Shown in pieces: positions 14,501 to 27,138 of a stretch of 64,000 nucleotides of DNA. The notes below the pieces were generated by a model that was given only the letters and a program-made list of their open reading frames with translations, made no database searches and had not been told where the DNA came from. Position 1 is the first letter of the stretch; each line of letters opens with the position of its first letter. This DNA is from Rachycentron canadum (lineage: Eukaryota > Chordata > Actinopteri > Carangiformes > Rachycentridae). The DNA lies in assembly GCA_038496675.1 (NCBI GenBank), contig CM076669.1:6256656-6320655 (forward strand). The letters run 5' to 3'. Position numbers and translations under genes: made by a program.

Positions 14501-17500
14501 TCTTCAGGCAGATGGCTGAGGACGTGTGAACCTTCTTAGTCTCCCATAACTAAAACAAGAAACAAGTATATACTGACGACTTCCAGAGAAAGAGCAAAAG
14601 ACAACATTGCTTTTAAGTTTTCTCATGTTATGTCTCTTATACTGTGTTACTTTGTAACCTGAATTCACACAGAAGAAGTTGGCCTTGGGTGAGAAAAACT
14701 CTACATTGCTATATTAGTGCACATAATCAGTTCGTTATTTATTTTATGTGTGAATATTCATCATTATGCTGTAGAGACAGTCTGATAATAGTCTGTGGCG
14801 ATAAATAAGTCATGTATATCTGTCCCATGGATTTCTGGTTGGCCCTTCAAAGCAAGATCATAGGGCCTGAAAGCTCAAATACACTTAACTACACTTTTAT
14901 CTGGATAATTTCTCTTCTCTTGCAGAGATGGGGCTTCTCCTCTTGATGGATTACTGCTCTATAAGTGGGTCAATTTAACCCACCTTCTCCAGGTTATCAT
15001 TGTACTCAAGTCTTACAGTTAGTTGTTCTGTTAAGGCTGCTTTTAGCTGCTGTTGGCATGTATGTGGTGAGGCAGTAGAGTCACCTAACTGGTGCTTGTG
15101 CTCACAGATAATGAGAGTTTTGGAGAGGTAGAAAATCTGTCATCATAAATAGTATGTAAAGAACGTTCTGTTACAGCTAACATCCATCTTGATGGCTATA
15201 ATGCAGAAGTTTCATCTAATTGTTTTTGTAATTATAATTGACAATGTTTTCAGGCTGTTTGTGCTACATATTACTTTGTGTAAGGGAGCAATGAGTCAGG
15301 ACAAGCTAGTTAACAAGTCATGTTTATATAACCACAATTATAATGAAAAGAGCCTAAAGCAAGCGAACTCCAGCTCTCTGTTTCTTTCATAGCACATCAT
15401 ACAGTAGCTGTGTATACTTAATGGTTTTTAGTCATACAAAATCAAGCTCACATAAAATGGTTGTATTTTTGCTGATCATTCCTCACTAGTGGCTGAAACA
15501 GCTGCCAGAGGAAGTAACATAAATAACATATCCATACCTTATCACAAACACACTTAGTTGGTCTTACCCTGACAGTCTGGTCGTCAGAGCAGGAGAGCAG
15601 CTGTGAACCATCAGGAGAGAACTGAACACGATGGACCCAACTCAGGTGCCCACTGCAATCAGCCATCTTTTTATTGGCCTCAAGGTCCCATAGCTGGAAG
15701 ATGTGCACACACACAAACTATTATACTAGTATGCACAAGTATAGACCATGCAAAAAGACCAAGAAAAGCATAATTACAAGACTTTGAAAACAGGACACCG
15801 CACCTGTTAAATGTTTCACACAAACATGATTCCAGCTCCCCACACACTGTTTTTTGAGTTCCCTATTGGTCAGGTTAGATTGATTGTAAAGCCATTCAGT
15901 CAATCACAGCAATTTCACCAAACCACCAGCTCAGACAAGAAATAAATTTAGACTGAGGTATTGTTTGTATACGTTGACATGGGGTTTCTGTTCTGTCACT
16001 CACTATCAGAGAGCAGAGGTATAAAACGGCTTGTTGACTACTATTTTCTTTAGTAACTCTGTTACTTGATGTGTCATCTAGCTATTGAACAGAACTAATG
16101 TTAAATCATTTTATATGCAACCAAACAAACTTAATTCAAGAGAGAAAATTGTGTTTGTTAAAGTTGTTCCAGCATAGAGAAATTATAAGAAAACTAGAGA
16201 ATCATAAAAAAATAAGTTAATAATAATGGTAAAATACGTAGGCCCTACGTGTTACAGGATGAGAAGAGCAATGAGAGAACTCATGCCCCACCAGTCCCAT
16301 CCCAGTTATTGTGTGAGAGTATGTGCTATACCTCCACAGTGTAGTTTGAGAATGCAATGGCCAGCAGATTACTGGTAGGACAGGCGTGACAATATTGCAC
16401 CGTGCTCAGACGATTCGTTCTGATTTCCAACATCATTTCTGACGTCTCCACATTAAACATCTGAGGAACAGACAGACAGCACATCAGTGGCTACCCTACC
16501 TTTGCACTTGGTCATTATGTATTCAAAAGCTGTACATGCAACACAATCAGAATCAGAAATACCGTTATTATTAATCCCTTGCAGGAATTTGTTAGAGAGG
16601 CTTCAATATAATCAACAACTGAAGACTAGTTATTTTAGACATTCATACTCACTTATCTGTTAATGCAGTTTAGACTAATATGCTATAGAGTATATTAGAT
16701 TACATAAATTATATTATTGACACCAATAACAATATTTGTTTGTTAACCAATATAACACTGAAACAGCTTTTCAATAAGAGCACCTAAGATATATGCTGAA
16801 TGGCACATTTTACAGTGAAAAGTCAATTTATCGGTGTTATGTAGTGAAAAGAAACTATATAATGTGAGAGCATATCTAAATGACCTCATACGTATCTTTT
16901 TTCATACTGGAATTTATATATTACAATACCAATGTAACATATGAATGAATATAAGATAATATCTTGCTAATGTGTTGATAGGCTCCACAATATATACACA
17001 TAAATCCATAATGTATTGTGCAGTTTGTGCCTGAACATTAAAACCTGGAGCAAATGTGTCCTTTCCTCTCCTTAAGGCCAGAGAAACAAGCTTAGACATC
17101 TCTGCGGTGTTTGCGTTGCTTCCCGAACGAATGAAGATGTAGAGGACACAGACAGACTGATTACAGGACAAGACTGACTGATTTTGGAGAGCACAGGGGA
17201 GGAGGGGCTGCTCACATTTACAACCAGGACACACACTCTTTAGACTCTCTCGAAGACAAACTGACAAACGGCCTGTCGTTACCGTCTCCTTCAATGAAAT
17301 GGCACAGCGGCAATGAGGACAGGACAGCGAGGACGAAATGAACCATGTGGTGTCGGATTTTGATCTGTAGAGCTTAGACACCCTACAGCAAATGTAATGC
17401 ATCTATACATTCATATTCCTATTCGCTCACCAAAACAGCGTTCCTGGCAGCACATATGATTCGTTTGCCGTCAGCAGTCCAGGTGCTGCATTTGACAAGG

Positions 17501-18916
17501 ACCTCTTCACCGTTGTCTGTGAGCATGCTGCTCACATTGATCGTCTTCCACTCATTGGCAGATGACACCTGAAATAGCTACGTACACACAAAATGTCTGT
17601 AAGCACAAACCTAATGTTTATGAATAGTAAATATTTTTGAACAGAGTTTAGAGAAGAAGTGATTTTTGGCAATTCTTTAAGTGGTCAACAGCTGTTGATA
17701 CCACTGCCAAAGCTGCTGTTGGTACTAATATATACTACCAGTATACAGTAAAAGACAGAAGAAATTTCTGTCCTGCATCGATGTTACAAATGACAGTCAA
17801 CATGGCACAGTCCATATCAACTTTCATAAATCGTGTACAGTTTAAAAGGACATTGCATCAGAAAAGGACAGCTTTACAAGTATCAAGTTTAATAGCACTC
17901 ACCTTAACAGTGCCATCGTTAGATGAAGTGGACACATAGGTGTCATCAGGGGAGAAACAACAGTGATTGACTGGCTCAAAGTGGCCAAACATGGTGTTCT
18001 GGCAGGTTGGCTTGTTGAGGTTCCACACCTACAGAAATAGAGATGTACAAAGAGAGACAGTATGAAAAAATACATATAGAGACAGACTACACAAAGGGGG
18101 GGAAGGTAATAATATACGTTTACATAAAATGACATGACAGCTATGTATGTACTATATGCAGCAAAGACCTACACACCTTGACATTCATGATCTTGTCGTT
18201 GGAACAGGTGGCCAGGAGGAGTTTTCGTCTTGTGTTTGTAAACTGACAGTGGTTGACCTGCTCTTCATGCTCCTCCGCAAACACCCTCAGAAGCATGGCT
18301 CGCTCCACATTCCACACCTTTGAGACACCCAAAAAGAATTTAAGGATAAAACTACAAACATTTCTTTACTTTATTTTAACATTTAACAGTATGCATCTTA
18401 TTTACCGTTTACCGTTTTACCGATCGTTTGTTTATGCAACCAATTTGATAATTATGGACAACTGGACCTTTATCTGCTTACCTTTACTTTCCTGTCACTA
18501 GAACAGGTTGCTAGGAGATGGTCGTCGGGGGAGAAGGCACAGCAGAGCACCTCATCATCATGGGCCAGGATCTCTTTGAGCTTCTCTCCTGAGGTGCTTT
18601 TAAACACCTGAGCACACACAGGTACGATCACAGCAGTTACATCACAATTCATACATGCAGTAAAAATACTGAATCACTCAATAGGACCACAAATTCACTT
18701 TATTTATTTATTACACACTGATTATAAAGTTTTGCAATTACTTTTGTATTATTCTTAGTTGTTTCCCAGGGCCAGGTGAAGGCTTAACTCCATTCTGCAT
18801 TCTGAGAGCAATGCTGCATTTTGTTATAAACAGACTCCTGGTCTTAAAAGTGGATTCTTCGTCATGCTTTCAGGTATTTGGTCTCCATGGAAACTATTTG
18901 ACCTTCACAATTTCAA

Positions 18917-18949
<33 letters not shown>

Positions 18950-18959
18950 CAAACACACA

Positions 18960-18994
<35 letters not shown>

Positions 18995-21900
18995 CTGCTT
19001 TGATACCTTGAGTGTCTTGCTTGCTCCACAGGTGGCGATCTTGGCTCCATCGTGGGAGAAGCAGGCAGAGTAGATGGAGCCCTGGTGGGGGTGGATCACT
19101 AGACGGGACAGACTCTCTACACTGCTCTTGTTCCTGGACACAAAAACACACACACAAAGAACAGTTCTAGCGAGCAAGACTGTTAAGGATAAAATATTGT
19201 GCTTGCTCAGGTTACTAGAAAATTGTTGTGTGAGATGTATTAAATCCAAGTACAAGACTAATCTGACTGATCTGAATACATACAGCCAGTCAAAGTAGAG
19301 TTTCCCTGTGCTGGTTCGGGCCCGGGCCTGCTGCAGAGCCTGTCTGTAGACTTCAGATGCTTGTGGCTGAGACAGAGCAAGCTGCACTACGTCAGGGAAA
19401 GGGCGCTGCTCCAGCTGGTGGCCATTCAGAGAGAGAAACTCCTGGAACTGACTGCGCACATCACTGTTCTGGGAGGACAGAAAAAACAAGCACACAGCAG
19501 GAGAGATTAGGACAACTATTTTTCACTAGAGATTCTAAAAGCAGGGGTTTAATCTTTGAATAATTACTTGATCTCAACACATAATTTTGTGTAACAAAAA
19601 TGTTTATTGCCATTTCCATATTGTTATCTTCTCACCTCTTTGTCCAGGATTGGTCCATACTCCACATAGTCATTAATGAGCTGGGCTGGACCCATTATCT
19701 GGGCTTTGATATTGACCCAGTCCAGAGAAAACATGAGGGAGTAGAGCTCCTAGACAGAAGGAGCAAGAGAGAGAAACAATAACATCCTGTTTTTTAGTTC
19801 TCTGTCACGTAGAATGGCTGTCCATACCGAAATAGAGTCTATAAGTAGGACTGTGCAATATGAATTCAATTAATATTAATAAGAATTATTTCCAAGTATA
19901 AAAAAAACAGGAAATAAAAAAATATAGGTCAAATCATAAGTTAAGTTTAATTAATGTTCAATAAAATGAAAGCAGAAAATACATATTAAATATCTGCACA
20001 TATCTAAAATAATAACTTTTTACGGCTCATTTTATCTGCTTTGAAGTAGAATTATCTACAAAATGATGATATTGCTCAGATTCCTCTAATATTGCTACGA
20101 TTCCTCTGAAAATCAAGAAGCTAAAATATTTTATTCACGTGTGTCTGTGTGTCTGTGTGTGTGTGTGTGTGTTACCTGGAAAAGGTTGCCTTTGGCCATG
20201 TGGTAGGTCAAAAATCTGATCCAATAAAGACATTCTTCATCTCCTGAGGTGGGAGGACCATCTCTGTAGTGCTGCTGATATTGACGCACCACTTTAGTAT
20301 GAAGGCTCTGAAATTGATGAAAGTGTTTTGTTAATGTTTAAATAACACCCACTTTGTATTATGCTTTAAAATCCCTGCTGTAAATCGGCTGACATGGCTT
20401 CTTAACACTTCTTGCTTAATTGACAACAACTGGCAATTTAGCAAAAAGATTTAAATCCAACAGAGTACTTACCTCGAGATGGGTGCGGTTCTGCTCCACC
20501 AGGAAGTCCAGCTGGAGGTCATGAAGGTAATACAGGTAAGGTTTATTGTGACTGTCGACAAAAAGCAGAGACTTGTTGACAAACTCCTCGAGAATATCCT
20601 CCACCTCCTCTGGCTCCAGGTCCCACAAAATACACAGCACCTGGGAAAAATAATAACATCATATTCTGTGAAATCTTTGAAGTGATGGGAAGTAGATGAA
20701 TGAAACATTTTTGGTTTTCCCATTCAAGACCACAGAGAGAGGCTTCTGTAAGAATTTGTGCAGTTGTAAATGCCTGACATCAACAGACTCATGTCAACAC
20801 TTTTGTTGTGAAGCCAAACCTTTGCTGGGATTTTAATGTCCTTCTCTATCACAGTGAGGTCCTTGTAGAGCTCTTGATGCTCATCAGGCAGGACTTCAAT
20901 ACTCGCAGCCATGGCCTGGTCTAGGGCATCATAGTCATAAGACGATGACTTCCGTATACGCTTGAACTGCTTTTGCTGCAGCTGGCAGAGATAGTAATGC
21001 CAACGGTTTGGTTTCTCTTTCAGCAGAGCCCCGATCAAGGACACAACCAGAGGGGAGCCTGAGATGGTGGCAGAAAAAAGCATAAGCCTACACAGCTTGT
21101 GAGTAAAAGAGCATAGCTCTATAAAACGTAAGATGTGAACCGGCATGACAACACTACTAAACCTACATTACTAATATTTTGTGATTCTGTAAAGAGGTTA
21201 ATTTTCATGTTTTTGTTTTCTTTTATAAATATTTTAAGTAAAATGTATGTAAGCTGTGGAAACAAAATTACAGATTACATATGCAGAATGTTTCAGTTTA
21301 CAGACCTTTACATTCTCTGACAATGCAGCGAGCTTCCTCGGGAAGTCCTTGAGGTTTAGATTTAGTGTAAAGAGCAAGGATCTCCAGTCCCTGTTTTTCA
21401 TCCAGGCCACTCTCCACTTCCACCTCATGTTTAGCACCTACAAAATAAAAAAGAATATCTATAGTACACAACAGTCTATTCCAGAGTAAAGGATTTTATT
21501 CATTTAAGTTTGTGTGTGTGCGTGTGTGTGGTGTCCAGGGTAAACTAAAGGGCACATACCACTAACTGAATCAGTAAGGCTTCTATTTCTGGTGGTCAGA
21601 AGTATCCGACAGTGGATGTCAAACACCTTCAGCACTGTACTGTCCCACACGTCATCTAGAATCAGCAGAGATCTAAAAGCCAGATGGATAAAAATAGAAC
21701 ACGTTAACACAGCAGTTAATTACACTTGCTAGTGTATTCTAGTGTAATTAGCACAGTAAATAAATAAGAATTTGAACACATCAATTACATCAACTAACAA
21801 TTCAACATATATATTGTTTTATGTCAAACTAAAGTTTAAATTTGGCATTTTCATATTTGTCATATTACCACGTTTTGCTTTTATTTCTGTGTTTCTTCTT

Positions 21901-23953
21901 ATTTACAACTAATTCTGCAGAAAACACTTTTTATATTGCGATTTCTTGAACCCGTTTCTGTGGGCTTATTCCATGGTAAAACTGACAAGATGGATTTAAT
22001 GAAATGGAAATTTGCCTCTAGAATTTACAGTAGATAAAAGATCACCACTAATATTTAGCTAACTTAAAAATACATCAGGATTATCTGAGCGTGGCAACCT
22101 TGGATATCTGCGCAGCATGAGGAAGCGCAGACGCTCCTTGGCTTCATCCAGAGAGTTTGGAGGCCGGTGGAGGCAGTGAGAATCCAGGCTCTGCTCCAGA
22201 CGGAAACACAATGACTGGATCTTCACGAGAAGGTCTGGTTTGTCCAGCTGGCCGATGGACAACCAGTGGATCCCTCCAGGAAAGCACTCTGCAGGTGAAG
22301 GAAGGGGGAGGCAGAGGGAAAAGACAGAGGCAGAGGGGCAAGAGGTGAGAAAAACTGACTACTAACTACTTTAAGTAACTATGTTTGTCAACAACAACGA
22401 GGAAGATCAGTCCAGGATTACTTTTGTAAACTAACTGTTTCAAGGTAATGTATGCTGACAGTTGTTGGGAAGTGTTAGGCAGCAACAGTCAAAGATGATT
22501 CACCTTTGATGAGCCCATGGTGTCTGACAGCCTCTGCAGCTATGACAGATTTGCCTGAGCCAGCCATCCCAAAGACGGTGACCCAGCCAGGGTCCTTCTG
22601 CAGCCAGTAGAGTTTCTCTCTGATTGAGTTCATAAGCTCCGGTCGGTTGACAAACACCACAGGCCTCTGTGGTACACCACCTTCAATAAGTATGGTTTTA
22701 ACTATAACACAAACAGGAAGGGGATTCATATTAAGGAAGACCTGTAGAAAGTTCCACCATGCAAAAATTAACATTTGCATCTACTAATAAAAACAATTTA
22801 GCTGATGTGTTGACTGAACATGTCTTACCAAAACAACACAGTTCTACAACCAACAGTTACTGCACATTACATTTTTTTCTCCAACACTCATAGACTCCCA
22901 CACAATTATAGCACAACTGTCCAAACCTCCACTCTTTCCACCCACGACTTTTCCCTTCCTCACCATAAGATGTCAACCCATCAGAGCCGTTCTTCTGTGC
23001 ATATGGTGAGATCTGCGGCAGGTCGTCATGAAGCAGTTTGGCCAAATCATTGTATGCCTCCTTAACCAGAGCGTTGTAGAAGGAGATGTAGGCAGAGTTG
23101 TCCTTCCTCAGTAGCAGCTCCAGCAGAGCCACAGCCTGATCCTTCCTGGTGACCTGATAAGAGAGAGATAGTAGTGATGAGATATGAATGCTATAATATG
23201 CCAGTAACATACAGCTAGTTTGAGTTTTTCATTTGAGCTGGTGAATATTTTTATGATTTACTATAACTTGGTTAGTGTTAGAGTGCATGACAATGTATAA
23301 AAAGACCACCATGTAAGACATTAAAAGCATAAAATAAATTAATAATAGAAAATGAAGAGGAATTTAGACACAGAGGTTTGTTATGCCAGTCATTCACTTC
23401 CTACAACAACCAACACGTTACTCTGTTTTAAGGTGAGGAGCGAATTGAACTCTGTCCAGAACTTGATATCCTGCACATAAAATGGCAAGTTAGGTGAGAA
23501 AACAAGGAGATGAAGAGGAGGATGACCCAGTTCATGTGCATTGAGAAAACCAGAGGAGAAAGGAGGAAAATACTGTGTTCAAACCTACTGGTTAAATTTA
23601 AGTGGGTGAGCAAGAACACATTTTATTGACTACAAAATGACTTAATTCTTAGATATATTTATCTTCATAAAGAAAAAAGCCCATTCAAAACCACATAGGG
23701 AGCAGTAAGAGACAGAAAGGTGCGAGATAAGATGAGATAAGACGATATGGTTTCATACTATAAACAATCTTTCTTTGGCCCTCCACACCCACCTTCAGCA
23801 GAGGCTCACCTGAGTCCTGATTTTCTCTTCCTCATCCACACTCATCACACCGTCACTGATCATGTGGTCCATCAGGTACAAGGGCTTGATATCTTGTTCC
23901 AGTTTGTGACGAAAACGCAGCAAACAGCTCAGCGCCCCTTCCTCCATCGCCAT
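3113..23953 (-). CDS. apaf1: apaf1, apoptotic protease-activating factor 1 (3' end cut by window)
   Basis: Cytosolic scaffold that binds cytochrome c and dATP, forms the heptameric apoptosome and recruits procaspase-9. Coding exons in transcript order: 23953-23810, 23153-22964, 22701-22504, 22288-22099, 21672-21560, 21437-21306, 21058-20820, 20640-20473, 20307-20176, 19749-19636, 19468-19284, 19133-19007, 18607-18482, 18317-18177, 18028-17903, 17577-17431, 16460-16332, 15693-15568, 14549-14430, 14331-14206, 9281-9156, 7059-6928, 6830-6705, 4915-4790, 3259-3113. They join in frame to 1,210 codons. Vertebrate APAF1 is about 1,250 aa, so one C-terminal exon (~50 aa, after the GGYIK motif) is missing and should lie left of position 1. 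The start MAMEEGALSCLL aligns with the remembered zebrafish start MALEE. At 17568-17577 two acceptors 9 nt apart are possible; the outer one adds LFQ, which fits the family. Neighbours are unrelated in function. Confidence 0.96.
4700..4763. repeat. Two-copy 28-bp tandem repeat beside an apaf1 donor
   Basis: Positions 4700-4727 and 4736-4763 are identical 28-mers separated by 8 nt (period 36). They lie about 27 nt into the intron downstream of the exon ending at 4790. A recent local duplication. Confidence 0.9.
5476..5532. repeat. (GA)n microsatellite
   Basis: A run of about 25 GA units inside an apaf1 intron, flanked by purine-rich sequence. Apparent open frames of Arg-Glu or Leu-Ser through it are repeat artefacts. 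Confidence 0.95.
8560..9070. repeat. Purine-rich intronic tract
   Basis: A long stretch dominated by GA, GGA and AAG on the plus strand, so polypyrimidine in the apaf1 transcript, just downstream of the exon 9281-9156. It produces long artefactual open frames on the minus strand rich in Ser, Leu and Phe. It may act as binding sequence for pyrimidine-tract proteins, but no function is shown. Confidence 0.6.
11368..11484 (-). CDS. Candidate extra or alternative apaf1 WD40 exon
   Basis: 117 nt, open in phase 0 at both ends. It is flanked by a good acceptor (pyrimidine/TG tract then CAG at 11485) and donor (CAG then GTAGGG). It encodes 39 residues ending LVLAVGLSTGSVQ, a typical WD40 strand pair. 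That would run directly into VLEMPSGK of the next exon at 9281. The preceding constitutive exon (14331-14206) ends AVALGQEDGTVQ and can do the same. The two share R-I, A, G, G, V-Q spacing and the DNA motif CAGGATCC. I recall zebrafish and human APAF1 with only one such unit here. It is therefore either a duplicated, mutually exclusive or added exon, or a relic. I left it out of the main chain. Confidence 0.5.
13852..14118. mobile_element. Decayed copy of a common percomorph interspersed repeat
   Basis: Starts GGGCTGTAACTAAAGATTAT and ends with GATTAATTGACTAATCC, with an internal CAACAGTCCAAAA. This matches the layout of a very frequent short non-autonomous repeat I know from percomorph fish, with GATTAATC motifs at both ends. 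Too diverged to name a subfamily. Lies in an apaf1 intron next to a poly-A run. Confidence 0.6.
18916..18991. repeat. (CA)n / CAAA microsatellite beside an apaf1 donor
   Basis: Interrupted CA repeat with AAAC units. In the apaf1 transcript it reads as a UG repeat starting about 16 nt after the donor of the exon ending at 19007. Confidence 0.95.
19284..20640 (-). other. apaf1: apaf1 exons encoding the winged-helix and helical arm
   Basis: Four exons (20640-20473, 20307-20176, 19749-19636, 19468-19284) encode about residues 403-602. The winged-helix part carries ILWDLEPEEVEDILEEFVNKSLLF and the conserved YYLHDLQLDFLVEQN. The helical-domain-2 arm linking to the first propeller carries ELYSLMFSLDWV, NDYVEYGPILDKE and FQEFLSLNGH. 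The exon at 19468-19284 ends inside a Trp-Leu-Asn-Lys junction. Its donor is the GTATGT at 19283, not a later GT, because this keeps the family WLNK reading. A GT/CA microsatellite sits almost on the donor of exon 20307-20176. Confidence 0.93.
20139..20173. repeat. (GT)n microsatellite abutting an apaf1 donor
   Basis: In transcript sense the donor GTAAC at 20175 runs straight into a CA repeat. Simple repeat, position within a splice site region. Confidence 0.95.
20820..22701 (-). other. apaf1: apaf1 exons encoding the NB-ARC ATPase
   Basis: Five exons (22701-22504, 22288-22099, 21672-21560, 21437-21306, 21058-20820) encode about residues 112-354, the nucleotide-binding oligomerisation module. 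The P-loop GMAGSGKS is at residues 156-163; its fifth position is Ser where I recall Cys in human. Walker B LLILDDVWD is at about 243-251, and the sensor-1 strand LLTTRNRSLTDS follows. The helical domain then shows GSPLVVSLIGALL and FKRIRKSSSYDYDALDQAM, both strongly conserved. All ATP-binding residues I can check are present, so the ATPase looks functional. Confidence 0.95.
22964..23953 (-). other. apaf1: apaf1 exons encoding the CARD
   Basis: Two exons (23953-23810 and 23153-22964) encode residues 1-111. Residues 1 to about 95 form the caspase-recruitment domain that pairs with the procaspase-9 CARD. The family hallmark MDHMISDG is visible, followed by DEEEKIRTQ and, in the second exon, SFYNALVKEAYNDLAKLLHDD. 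The segment ends in TSY, where intron phase 1 joins the NB-ARC linker. The initiator ATG is at 23953-23951. A second ATG two codons on is less likely, because the family starts two residues earlier. This exon begins at an acceptor at 23991, leaving 38 nt of 5' UTR in it. Confidence 0.94.
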
Positions 23954-25160
23954 CTCCGCACAGCACACCAACCATGCAGGGTGCTGTTGCACTGCAAATT
24001 AAGAGAGGAAAATGGGTGATTTGTGGCAGGAATAAGTGGATCAGACTGCAAGGAGGTAGTGGAATACTCAGAGTAAGGGAATTTCCTTGCTTGTCACCCC
24101 AAAAAAATGTTTAGGTAAATTAAGATTTCCCTCATTTGGGGCATTGTTGTAGTCTGTCTGTAGTCTGTCGCATCTCTATCGTCTACTTCCTAATAGAGGA
24201 CAAAAATACAAAAACAAGGTGCAAAGCCTAATCTTGGATGTAGAACTGAAGCGATACCTTTATTAAAACAGAAAATTAAAAAACTATTAAAATATTTATG
24301 CTGACTCAGAGAAATTGTGATGGACATTTACCAATTTTATTTGATAAACTGAGAAAGTAACTGCCTGATTCATTGATAATGAAGATAGTTGCAGAGTCAA
24401 CCCTACATGAAAAATGAAACACAGCCAAAATGCACACAAGTGTGTCGACATTTCTGCCTGTTGCAACTAATTGAAATACAAAAAGGAAGAGAGGAATAGG
24501 ACTATTTAAAAAGTGAACGAACAGGCGTTTATCAGCTGATCAGAGGCCTAAGATTAGGCTCTATAATACAGAAGTGACTTTATAGAGTTGCCAGAGTTCA
24601 GGCAAATAGCTTAACGTTACCAACCTGGTTAATATAACGGTCATGGGTTCATTTATTTTCACAGCTTCTATTATCAACACATTCATGACAGCTAGACTAG
24701 TGGTTGTCACTGAACATGAAATTGAATATAGACACTGAGAGACAGGGGCTAAACTAACAGGGACTAAACTAACTTTATTTGCTTACTTGGTTTCGTTTTA
24801 TGACTCAAAAATGTTGGAGTGACTTAATTCATGTCTCGACAAGTTCACTCACCCTGACCTGCTGAAATGAAACAAAGAAAGAAACCTGATACTTACGAGT
24901 GTCGTCTTTCAATTTCCCAAGGAAGGTGTCCAGCTGTAAATGGATGAAAGTTGAAATCTTGTTCTAAAGTATCCTAGGTGTACAGCAATTTATTTCCCTG
25001 TGTTAACGTTACTCTACACACCCAATTTTGAGAGGAGTCTTCCTGATTCACAACAAAAACAACTACCCCGGTGTGAGGCAACCAATTGCGTGGCGAGATT
25101 TGAACCACGTGACGAATGAGGTCATGAAATTCACGAAAGTGTAACCGGGCAAACTGATGC
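23954..25160 (-). promoter_or_regulatory. apaf1: apaf1 5' UTR exon and promoter region
   Basis: A non-coding first exon is inferred to end at 24897, with the donor GTAAGT in minus sense. It is spliced to the acceptor at 23992, which opens the coding exon. Upstream on the minus strand are a CCAAT at 25082-25086 and an E-box CACGTG at 25106-25111 extended to CACGTGAC, a USF/TFE-type core. No TATA box is convincing. The transcription start is probably about 25.0-25.15 kb but cannot be fixed from sequence alone. I saw no clear p53 site. Confidence 0.45.
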
Positions 25161-27138
25161 TCCCTTCACGATCCTCGTCCATATGCATTTTCGCACGTTT
25201 AAATCCGTTAGTCTTGGAGGGGGGGAAGGGGGCGTCAATACATATAAACGTTTTTTGTTTTGTTTTTTAACGGTGGTTGTTTTTAAACCCAAGCGGCACA
25301 ACCGCAGTTTGCGAAATGCTTTTCCTCTGCCAAATTTTAAATATCCGATATAACGTGCTACAAAGTGGAGTGCTGTGCAAAGTAAAACTCGCAATTTACA
25401 GATTAACGGACTGTAAGTAAAGGTAGCAGTGCTGCCTGTTTATTGCACTGTAGAGTGATGCAATGATAATGCAGTTATAGGTAGTGTTAAACAGATTAAC
25501 TGAATAATGCTGTGAACATTTGACCTTGTAATCGGACACGCAATGCAATTAAAATATAAATCTAAATTAATAAAGGGCATCAGAGAATCAAATTCCATTT
25601 ATCTGAAACTAATTTGGACAAGTCCTTTGTTCCTTGTTAAAGGCGTGAAAAAAGAAAAATATTTTTTCAGCTTGTAGGTCCTGACTTCCATCCCTACTTC
25701 AATCAACACAATTGCATAATCGGTGATGTTCATAGCAAAACTCATGTTTTCTAAAATTCTGATTGTTTGGCACATTTTTTGTAAAAAGAAATGATACATC
25801 TGTACTGTGTTTTATGGTTTAATGTTCCTAGATATACTTCACTCTGTCTGTTTTTCTTTGTTTTTTTACCCACATTGCTATTATATAACCTAGGATATAA
25901 GCATTATATGGAATTTTTTTCTGACCAAGTAGACAACAAGCCATGTATGAGACCACATTTCACCACTTTATAGTCCTCACTGATACATCATGTTGTAAAA
26001 TCCCACATGTTCACTGACGGGCCAAAACACAGCCTTGATGTTTCATAGTGTTTTGGCAGCATATATAGTTTGAATAGCATTTCAGTTTTGTACTCTAATA
26101 AATAAAGAAATACTCCAGTTTTCACTTATTACTTTTATTATATTATATTAACTGTGGTACAGAAGACGAGAACAACAACGTCCCACATTCTGTGTAAACT
26201 TTAGTTTAAGTATATATCTGCTTTTCTTTGTGCATATTTGGGTCCGCTGGAAATTTTAGACGCAAAAATCACCTTGAGATCAGCACCTTTCATTTCCCAA
26301 CAGGTTTCAACAGCCAATATAACAATACTGTAACAACTACAGCACCTCAAAATGTAACAAACAGAGTGTCTAAATCAATATAACACATATTCCACCAACA
26401 GATTGTAAGTAAAAGTATAGAACAAACAACATATGACAAATACTCAAGTATAAACTAAAATGACAAAATCCCAGCACAAAGCTAGTCATGCAAATAAGTC
26501 TTATTTCATTATTTGAAAAGTCAAAATCCAAAACATTTCTATTTCTATTTTTTTCCTGTAGAATAATATCAATGGATTAAGAAGAATAGAGAAAGTATAG
26601 TTATCTGGCTGATAAAATAGTGAAAGGGAGAACAATGAAAGGACTAATTCACTGAAAAATAAGCTAGTTTTGCATTGGTATATTCAACAGTAGTCACAGT
26701 TGACTATAGTAAATGCTATTCTGCTAGTTTTCTTAGTATTAGGCTTGATATTTATTCTTCTTTTTTCCCCAAGCAATTACCGTATGTAGACATAACAAGG
26801 TTTTGCCCTCGTTTCCCTGTCGATTCCCTCTTAAGGAGTTTGAAAATGTAGAGTCAGTATTAAGTTCAGAAATTATCATAGTAACACTGGTTTTCTTGTG
26901 TGAATCAGTGAATGTTCACAGGAGAGCGTCTTGGAACATTTATCACAAAGGACACAGGTCACATTAAATGTTGACCGCATGCTGCCTACAATGCAGTGCT
27001 TTCACTGATTAAATGTAGTGATAAAAACTACATTTGTAATTCACTGAAGGTGACTCCAACTATTGGAGTGCACTCCTTAGCTTCAGCTAAATCTAGTGGC
27101 AAAGAGACCTCTTGGACTGCAGGACCCCAAGTATGGTT
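25161..27138. other. Intergenic: apaf1 upstream and tcp11l2 3' UTR
   Basis: Between the apaf1 promoter and the tcp11l2 stop codon. Minus-strand AATAAA-type signals (TTTATT on plus) occur at about 26.13 kb and 26.75 kb, so the tcp11l2 3' UTR probably ends at one of these. No coding potential recognised; A/T-rich. Confidence 0.5.

Larger units (their letters stand above)
3113..19133 (-). other. apaf1: apaf1 exons encoding the two WD40 propellers
   Basis: Fourteen phase-0 exons, mostly 120-147 nt, each encode about one WD40 repeat after 19133. The repeats together form the 7- and 8-blade propellers that clamp cytochrome c. Clear WD signatures include HQGSIYSACFSHDGAKIATCG, HDDEVLCCAFSPDDHLLATCSSD, HFEPVNHCCFSPDD, HLSWVHRVQFSPDG, HTKTVLHCQF, LLSWSFDGTVK and LATGDDNGEIR. 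The final visible exon ends in HGGWVTDMHFSPDN and GGYIK, which in the family is followed by WW and the C-terminal strand. Introns grow towards the 3' end, with 4-5 kb introns at 9.3-14.2 kb and a last intron of more than 3.1 kb. Confidence 0.94.
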
